Assembly (NCBI RefSeq): GCF_005049285.1 | Contig: NZ_SOSC01000003.1 | Coordinates: 310,001-374,000 of the forward strand | Length of the DNA stretch: 64,000 nt | Source: Halorientalis salina | GTDB taxonomy: Archaea > Halobacteriota > Halobacteria > Halobacteriales > Haloarculaceae | Direction of reading: 5' to 3' | Shown here: piece by piece, positions 59,847 to 64,000 of the stretch | Layout of the letters: the number at the start of each line of letters is the position of its first letter | Position numbering within the stretch: position 1 is the first letter of the stretch | Translations under genes and position numbers: made by a program | The notes under the pieces: model-generated | The model's database searches: none | Seen by the model: the letters and a program-made list of their open reading frames with translations, nothing else | What the model was told of the DNA's origin: nothing

Positions 59847-60716
59847 CTAGGCGTTGACGTCTTCGAGTTTGCTGCTGACGATGATCCGACCTTTGGCAGT
59901 GAGTTGCGTCGTCTCCCCGCCGTCGCGGATCAGGTCCTTCTCGATCAGGTCGTTGAGCATCATCGTCACCTGACTGGGCTCCTTGCCGAGAACGCTCGCC
60001 AGCGAGACGCCGGGGTCCGAGGAGTAGACGGCGACGAGCAGTTCGGTTTCCTCCTCCGAGAGGTCGACGTCTTCGAGGTCCTCGATGATGTCGCTGTACT
60101 CCAGTCGGAGGTACCGCCCGAGGAGGCTCATCTTCCGCGCCGAATCGATGGCGGCCAGCGAGGTGACCGCCTGCCCGCCGTCCATGTGCCGAACGGACAG
60201 GACCTGCCGGGTCGAGCCGGCGATCTCCCGCTTTTTCTCCTCGAAGTTCGTCACCGTCGAGAGGTCGACGGTAAAGGCGGCGTCGGTGCCCGTGAACTCG
60301 ACTTTGTGGCGCTTGAGCGTCAGTTTCGCGCTGTAGAAATTCTCGCCGGTGACGCGGCCACCGACCTGGGCCGGGTGTTTGACCATCATGGTCGTCCCGT
60401 TCAACAGCGCCTTGAACAGGACCGTCGAGAACTTCTCGATCTTCTCGTCGCTGGCCTCGACGGCCGCGATGTGACGGTTCCCGTTCGTGTTGAAGGCGAT
60501 GGTGACCGTCGAATCGAAGAACGCCCCGAAGTCCTGTGGGACCTTTCCGACCGCGACGTCGAACACGTTCGAGAGCGGGACCGTCAGTTTGTCGCCGTCA
60601 GTCGCCAGCACCAGCCGCTTCTTGCTGAGGAGGACCCGACCCTGCACCGGTTCGGCCCGCCCAGCGGTGCTGGTGTTGAATTTGCCGACGAAATCCGCGA
60701 TCACTGATTCCGACAT
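59847..60716 (-). CDS. cheF: Chemotaxis-archaellum adaptor CheF (second copy)
   Basis: A 289-residue paralogue of the previous protein. MSESVIADFVGKFNTSTAGRAEPVQGRVLLSKKRLVLATDGDKLTVPLSNVFDVAVG shows the same N-terminal PH-like plan, LFKALLNGTTMMVKHPAQVGG matches LFKALLDQSIILAKHPAVKGG of the first copy, and the C-terminus LSEEETELLVAVYSSDPGVSLASVLGKEPSQVTMMLNDLIEKDLI is the winged helix. Two CheF proteins with different roles are known in Halobacterium. The promoter lies in the 160 bases before the insertion sequence. Confidence 0.92.
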   Translation of the reverse strand: MSESVIADFVGKFNTSTAGRAEPVQGRVLLSKKRLVLATDGDKLTVPLSNVFDVAVGKVPQDFGAFFDSTVTIAFNTNGNRHIAAVEASDEKIEKFSTVLFKALLNGTTMMVKHPAQVGGRVTGENFYSAKLTLKRHKVEFTGTDAAFTVDLSTVTNFEEKKREIAGSTRQVLSVRHMDGGQAVTSLAAIDSARKMSLLGRYLRLEYSDIIEDLEDVDLSEEETELLVAVYSSDPGVSLASVLGKEPSQVTMMLNDLIEKDLIRDGGETTQLTAKGRIIVSSKLEDVNA

Positions 60717-60876
60717 GATGTGCGAGACCGGGTGATACGCACCGTTCGTCTGGCCGAGTATTGAGCGTTACGTGCCCCGGTCGGTATCAGGTGACAGTAC
60801 TGCAACAGTTAAAAGCGTTCGGCGGATATTGCGGGCCGAACTCCCGAGAGACAGTTACAGAAGTTCGAGGAGAAAG

Positions 60877-60901
60877 CCCACGAGTTTACAGTAGTTGCTG
60901 A
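60877..60901. repeat. Left terminal inverted repeat of the insertion sequence
   Basis: Twenty-five bases matching the other end of the element at 23 of 25 positions; the two differences are adjacent (TT here, AA in the partner). It lies 212 bases beyond the transposase stop codon. Confidence 0.8.
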
Positions 60902-61088
60902 TTCGACTGCGAGAATTGCTGAAGAGGAGTTGCGTTCTCGGCTCTGTTCAAGATCGACGTCACCGTCTGGGAGAACGGTAGCTGACTGCCGGCCAAGAAC
61001 CTCCGACGAGGACTGTTCTGACAGTCTTGCCAGTAGCCCGGGGCGTCTGACTCGGGCGGACGGCCCGAGTCAATCGCCGGGTGCAACC

Positions 61089-62207
61089 CTACCCGTCCGG
61101 GATGGGACCGAGAAAGTGCCGGAACAGGGCGGTCGGGAGGACTGATGTTCTCCCGACCGCCCGATCTGGCGCGAGTAGCAGGTTCGTCAACACCCACAGA
61201 TTGTACAGCGCCACAGCAAACAGAAAGTAGAACAACCGCACAGAGAACGTCGGTGACGATGTTTTCGGAAGAAACTCTGTGACTTTCCGGTAAGACGTTT
61301 CGATGCCCCAACGGCGGCGATAGGCTTCTGCGAGTGGCTGAGCGACGTCACCTGTGACGTCGCGGTTAGTCACCAGACAAAAATGATCGTCCTCACGGGA
61401 ACGATGTGGGACGACGACGAGCCGGACTGTCGTCCGGCCCGTCGGTGGGTTTGATCGCGCCATCTCGTACTCTGCGACGAACGTGTCTTCGTCGTGGTCG
61501 GCGATGAATCGCTGTACTTTCCGTGTCTGTGGCGCACGCATCACGAACTCAACGTCCAACTTCTCCAGCGTCAACGCGAGATGGACGCGATAGAAGCCAC
61601 GATCGAGGTAGACACGGTTTATCTCGACGTATTCCCGTGCTTGAGAGACGAGTTGGCGGATCGCCTCCGCCAACTCGTCGGTGCCGTTTCCATCCAGTGC
61701 GACCCAACCAAGCGTGAATCGGACGCTCGGATCAACGATACAGATGGTGGCGAACTTGTATGCGGAGTCTGTTCCTCGGTCGGGATCAATCCGGGAAATA
61801 TGCGGTGTGTCGCTGTCACTGTAGTACAGCCAGTCGTGAACGTCGATTGCGACGTCGACTGGCTTTGTGAACAGCCGGTTGCGGGCTGCTTCGGCGAGGA
61901 CAGCATCGCGGACGCGGTCGAACTGGTTGTCGACCGCGTCCGCGTCAAGTCCACGAAGATGGTATAATAGTGCTCTCGCCAGCGGATTCCGTGACTCGAC
62001 TCCAACGTCTACGTCGTTACCACGAGCGAGTTGGTAGGCTTTCGCGCCAGCGTTGGCAAACTCATTGTCGAAGGCAATCCGAGCGAGGACTCGCTGGAAG
62101 TCCTCGCTCGGATAGGTGCCGTTGTCCGCAACATCGAAATCAAGATCCGGAAACAGCATCGACGAGGCGGCACGACTCACCTGTTTTGCTTCGGCTGTCT
62201 CGACCAT
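61089..62207 (-). CDS. DDE transposase, ISH3/IS4-like
   Basis: A 372-residue transposase. VDVAIDVHDWLYYSD carries the first catalytic Asp, INRVYLDRGFYRVHLAL the second, and AYRRRWGIETSYRKVTEFLP the Glu with the Y-R-K signature of the IS4 superfamily. The N-terminal part (NPLARALLYHLRGLD) is helical and binds DNA. The C-terminus LFYFLFAVALYNLWVLTNLLL is the usual closing helix. ATG 62207 (MVETAEAKQ) is favoured; a longer frame starts 16 codons earlier. No internal stop or frameshift, so the element may still move. Confidence 0.88.
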   Translation of the reverse strand: MVETAEAKQVSRAASSMLFPDLDFDVADNGTYPSEDFQRVLARIAFDNEFANAGAKAYQLARGNDVDVGVESRNPLARALLYHLRGLDADAVDNQFDRVRDAVLAEAARNRLFTKPVDVAIDVHDWLYYSDSDTPHISRIDPDRGTDSAYKFATICIVDPSVRFTLGWVALDGNGTDELAEAIRQLVSQAREYVEINRVYLDRGFYRVHLALTLEKLDVEFVMRAPQTRKVQRFIADHDEDTFVAEYEMARSNPPTGRTTVRLVVVPHRSREDDHFCLVTNRDVTGDVAQPLAEAYRRRWGIETSYRKVTEFLPKTSSPTFSVRLFYFLFAVALYNLWVLTNLLLAPDRAVGRTSVLPTALFRHFLGPIPDG

Positions 62208-62248
62208 ATCGAGACAATGACCGCGACGACAATCGATTCTCTCCCGCT

Positions 62249-62273
62249 TCAGCAACTACTGTTTACTCGTGGG
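62249..62273. repeat. Right terminal inverted repeat of the insertion sequence
   Basis: Partner of the repeat at 60877-60901 on the opposite strand. It lies 42 bases upstream of the transposase start, and the transposase promoter must overlap or border it. The outermost bases CTCGTGGG also resemble the hairpin arm of the adjoining TnpB element. Confidence 0.8.
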
Positions 62274-62374
62274 ATGAATCCGCCACTCCGACAATCAAAC
62301 CACACGAACCAGCCAACCTGAGTCTCCCACGTAAAACCAAACACTTAGATATTCTCAAATAATACATATAACGT

Positions 62375-63706
62375 ATGAAGCGAGCCAACCAGTTCAACGT
62401 TCGCCTCTGCTCTAAGAAAGAGCGGGAGGTGTTCAAACACTGGTTGGACGCTTCTGCAAGTCTCTGGAACGAGACAAACTACGCTCGCCGCCAAGCCTTC
62501 CTCGAAGACAAAAGCGTCTGGGACGTTGACACCGGCAAACTCGAAGGCAAATACAAAAACGTTCTCAGCAGTAGTGTCGCCCAGCAAATCATCCGGAAAA
62601 ACTCGGAAGCGTGGCGCTCGTTCTTCTCCAGCAACGAAAAATACCATGCTGGAAAACTCGAAGACAAACCCAGCCCACCCGGTTACTGGGGTAACGAAGA
62701 AGACGGACGTGTCCTCCGTTCATACGTCCGAAAAGACCAGTACACCATCGAGTTCGGGGAGCGTTCCCGACTTGAAATCCCGATTGGTTCCGAGTTGAAA
62801 GACAAACTTGGGTTAAATCGGAACGAGCGCCTTCGTGTTGAAATCGCTGGCGACCCAAAATGGCATGGCGAGCAAAACCGGTTAGAACTCGTGTACGACG
62901 AAACCGCTGACACGTTCAGGGCTTTCCAACCAGTCACCGTTGATGATTCTCGACTGGATTCACCACTGGCTTCGGAAGAAGCCGCTCTGGACGTTGGCGC
63001 GAACCACCTCGTCGCCTGCACAGTCTCGACCGGCACTCAATACCTGTACGAAGGGCGTGACCTGTTTGAACAGTTCCGTGAAACCACGGAACAAATCGCG
63101 GACTACCAGTCACTCCTCGACAACCAGCGCGAGTCCAGCAAGCGCATCGACCGGTTATACCGGAAACGCACGAACTGGCGCAACCACGCCCAAGACAGTC
63201 TTGTTCGTGACCTCGTAGAACGCCTGTACAATGAAGGTGTTTCAACGTTGTACGTGGGCGACATCAAGGGCGTCCTCGATACACACTGGAAACCGCGTGT
63301 GAACGCGAAAACGCACAATTTCTGGGCGTTCAGACGGTTCATCGACCGCCTCGAAGACGTGTGCGAAGAGTACGGCATCACGGTTGCAGAAGAATCCGAG
63401 GCATGGACAAGTCAAGAGTGTCCGGCGTGTGGCGAGCGAGAAGATACAATCCGCCACGAGGATTCGTTAACGTGTCCATGTGGATTTGAAGGGCATGCTG
63501 ACCTGGTAGCGTCGGCATCGTTCCTGAGACGGCAGACGAATGAAGTCGGGTCGATGGCACGGCCTGTGTACCTCAAGTGGAACAATCACGAATGGCGGGA
63601 CCATCATAGCCCGCCCTCTCCGGTGGAGACAACAGCCAACGAGGAATACACAAACCAGAGTACCACGGAAAGGAATATCGCTCTCGGCGCGTCTCAGACT
63701 GACTGA
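62375..63706 (+). CDS. tnpB: TnpB-family RNA-guided nuclease (lone TnpB element)
   Basis: A 443-residue protein. N-terminal helical part [43 protein letters not shown]; Ruv[16 protein letters not shown] with the catalytic Asp; RuvC-II reads [13 protein letters not shown], having Gly where the family usually has the catalytic Glu; a zinc knuckle CPACG...CPCG; Ruv[18 protein letters not shown] with the last Asp. A Glu cluster before the knuckle ([11 protein letters not shown]) may take over the missing acid. The tail to [13 protein letters not shown] overlaps the expected guide RNA. No TnpA is present. Confidence 0.9.
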   Translation: MKRANQFNVRLCSKKEREVFKHWLDASASLWNETNYARRQAFLEDKSVWDVDTGKLEGKYKNVLSSSVAQQIIRKNSEAWRSFFSSNEKYHAGKLEDKPSPPGYWGNEEDGRVLRSYVRKDQYTIEFGERSRLEIPIGSELKDKLGLNRNERLRVEIAGDPKWHGEQNRLELVYDETADTFRAFQPVTVDDSRLDSPLASEEAALDVGANHLVACTVSTGTQYLYEGRDLFEQFRETTEQIADYQSLLDNQRESSKRIDRLYRKRTNWRNHAQDSLVRDLVERLYNEGVSTLYVGDIKGVLDTHWKPRVNAKTHNFWAFRRFIDRLEDVCEEYGITVAEESEAWTSQECPACGEREDTIRHEDSLTCPCGFEGHADLVASASFLRRQTNEVGSMARPVYLKWNNHEWRDHHSPPSPVETTANEEYTNQSTTERNIALGASQTD

Positions 63707-63754
63707 GACTCCCACGAGAGGAATCCCACGAGTTCACTCGTGGGTGGATGTCAA
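63707..63754 (+). ncRNA. Right end of the TnpB element and probable guide-RNA scaffold end
   Basis: Just after the tnpB stop, an 8-base stem CCCACGAG (63725-63732) with CTCGTGGG (63737-63744) and loop TTCA is followed by TGGATGTCAA, the usual end of haloarchaeal TnpB elements from memory. In related elements the reRNA covers the 3' part of tnpB and this hairpin, and the guide is read from the flanking DNA just beyond (here starting near 63755). The RNA's 5' end cannot be placed by eye. Confidence 0.6.
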
Positions 63755-63999
63755 CCGTCCAGATCGCGGGCGATCGACGAGAGGCTCTCGCTGGGCGGTT
63801 CCGTCGCCTCGTAGATCGCTCGCTCGCCGGGTGCGCGCAGTCCGACGGTGTACCCCGACGTGACGACGTCCAGTAGTACCGAGTCACCGACGGCGACGCC
63901 GGTCGACCCGAGCCACTCGCCGAGGGCGTCCTCGCCGTCGCCGGGCGAGCGGGCCAGCGTCGGCGTTCGGTAGGCGCCCTTAAAGACAGGCGTGCCATC
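63751..63999 (-). CDS. Unknown haloarchaeal protein, C-terminal part
   Basis: The minus strand carries an open frame from the window edge to the stop at 63751-63753; the 5' end is missing. It reads DGTPVFKGAYRTPTLARSPGDGEDALGEWLGSTGVAVGDSVLLDVVTSGYTVGLRAPGERAIYEATEPPSESLSSIARDLDG, with GDSVLLDVV and YTVGLRAPGERAIYEA suggesting small beta domains. I am reminded of a haloarchaeal DUF7112-type family but cannot confirm it. The stop codon itself lies within the last bases of the TnpB element, so the native C-terminus may have been changed. Confidence 0.65.
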   Translation of the reverse strand, partial: DGTPVFKGAYRTPTLARSPGDGEDALGEWLGSTGVAVGDSVLLDVVTSGYTVGLRAPGERAIYEATEPPSESLSSIARDLDG

Positions 64000-64000
64000 C

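Larger units (their letters stand above)
60877..62273 (-). mobile_element. ISH3/IS4-like insertion sequence
   Basis: A 1397-base element bounded by inverted repeats of 25 bases that agree at 23 positions: CCCACGAGTTTACAG... at 60877-60901 and its complement (with AA for TT) at 62249-62273. The single gene inside (61089-62207, minus strand) is an intact DDE transposase. The size agrees with haloarchaeal ISH3-type elements. The flanking five bases (GAAAG and ATGAA) are not a direct repeat, so one side has probably been rearranged since insertion. Confidence 0.85.

Noticed and set aside
60886-61311. Minus-strand frame at the left part of the insertion sequence
   Set aside because: It lies over the transposase 3' end in another frame and in the IS end region; no coding character.
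63573-63998. A 141-residue minus-strand frame at the window end
   Set aside because: The neighbouring frame gives a protein with haloarchaeal composition ending at 63751, while this one is Arg/Ser rich and runs back through tnpB.

Overview
This 64 kb window is chromosomal DNA of a halophilic archaeon (class Halobacteria). The evidence is the GC-rich coding sequence, the strongly Asp/Glu-rich proteins, short or absent 5' leaders behind TATA boxes, an archaeal-type RNase P RNA, CheF-type chemotaxis adaptors found only in archaea, and several small zinc-ribbon and membrane families typical of haloarchaea. I cannot fix the genus from sequence reading alone.

The first ~36 kb is ordinary housekeeping and accessory sequence: riboflavin synthase, a UvrD-type helicase, a HTH regulator plus small membrane protein pair, a PadR-like regulator, several zinc ribbons, a band-7 protein, tRNA-Arg(CCG) with a broken tRNA and a strongly folded element beside it, a membrane-anchored 2Fe-2S ferredoxin, 6-phosphogluconate dehydrogenase, ValS, an M29 aminopeptidase, the RNase P RNA gene, an AMMECR1 protein, a nicotinate salvage pair (pncB, pncA) enclosing two tandem secreted metallopeptidases, dihydroorotase, lipoate-ligase-like and AAC(3)-like enzymes, three universal stress proteins and a DHH phosphoesterase.

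From 36.3 to 60.7 kb lies a complete motility and taxis island. Read on the minus strand it runs from three archaellins through a short unknown protein, a 700-base gap, an exported protein, CheY, a double CheC and CheD into the motor operon arlCE, two arlF-like genes, arlG, arlH, arlI and arlJ. Upstream of the archaellins on the same strand are a membrane protein, a HTH regulator, a KaiC-like ATPase and CheW. Diverging from CheW on the plus strand are CheB, CheA, CheR, a HEAT-repeat protein and CheF1, which meets CheF2 head to tail. CheA/CheY/CheB carry the phosphorelay, CheR/CheB/CheD adjust receptor methylation and deamidation, CheC removes phosphate from CheY, and CheF couples CheY to the archaellum switch (ArlCE). 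No receptor (Htr), prepilin peptidase (arlK) or other receptor-coupling gene is present here.

The last 3 kb is mobile DNA: an intact ISH3/IS4-like insertion sequence with 25-base terminal repeats, next to a lone TnpB element whose right end sits at the 3' end of an unknown gene that runs off the window. The most interesting observations are the duplicated HTH/membrane pair with one copy inside the taxis island, the shared leader motif of the three archaellin genes, a motif cluster shared upstream of two unrelated secreted-protein genes, a leaderless micro-ORF with tandem valine codons ahead of valS, the stand-alone folded element beside tRNA-Arg, and a TnpB whose second RuvC acidic residue is absent from its usual place.
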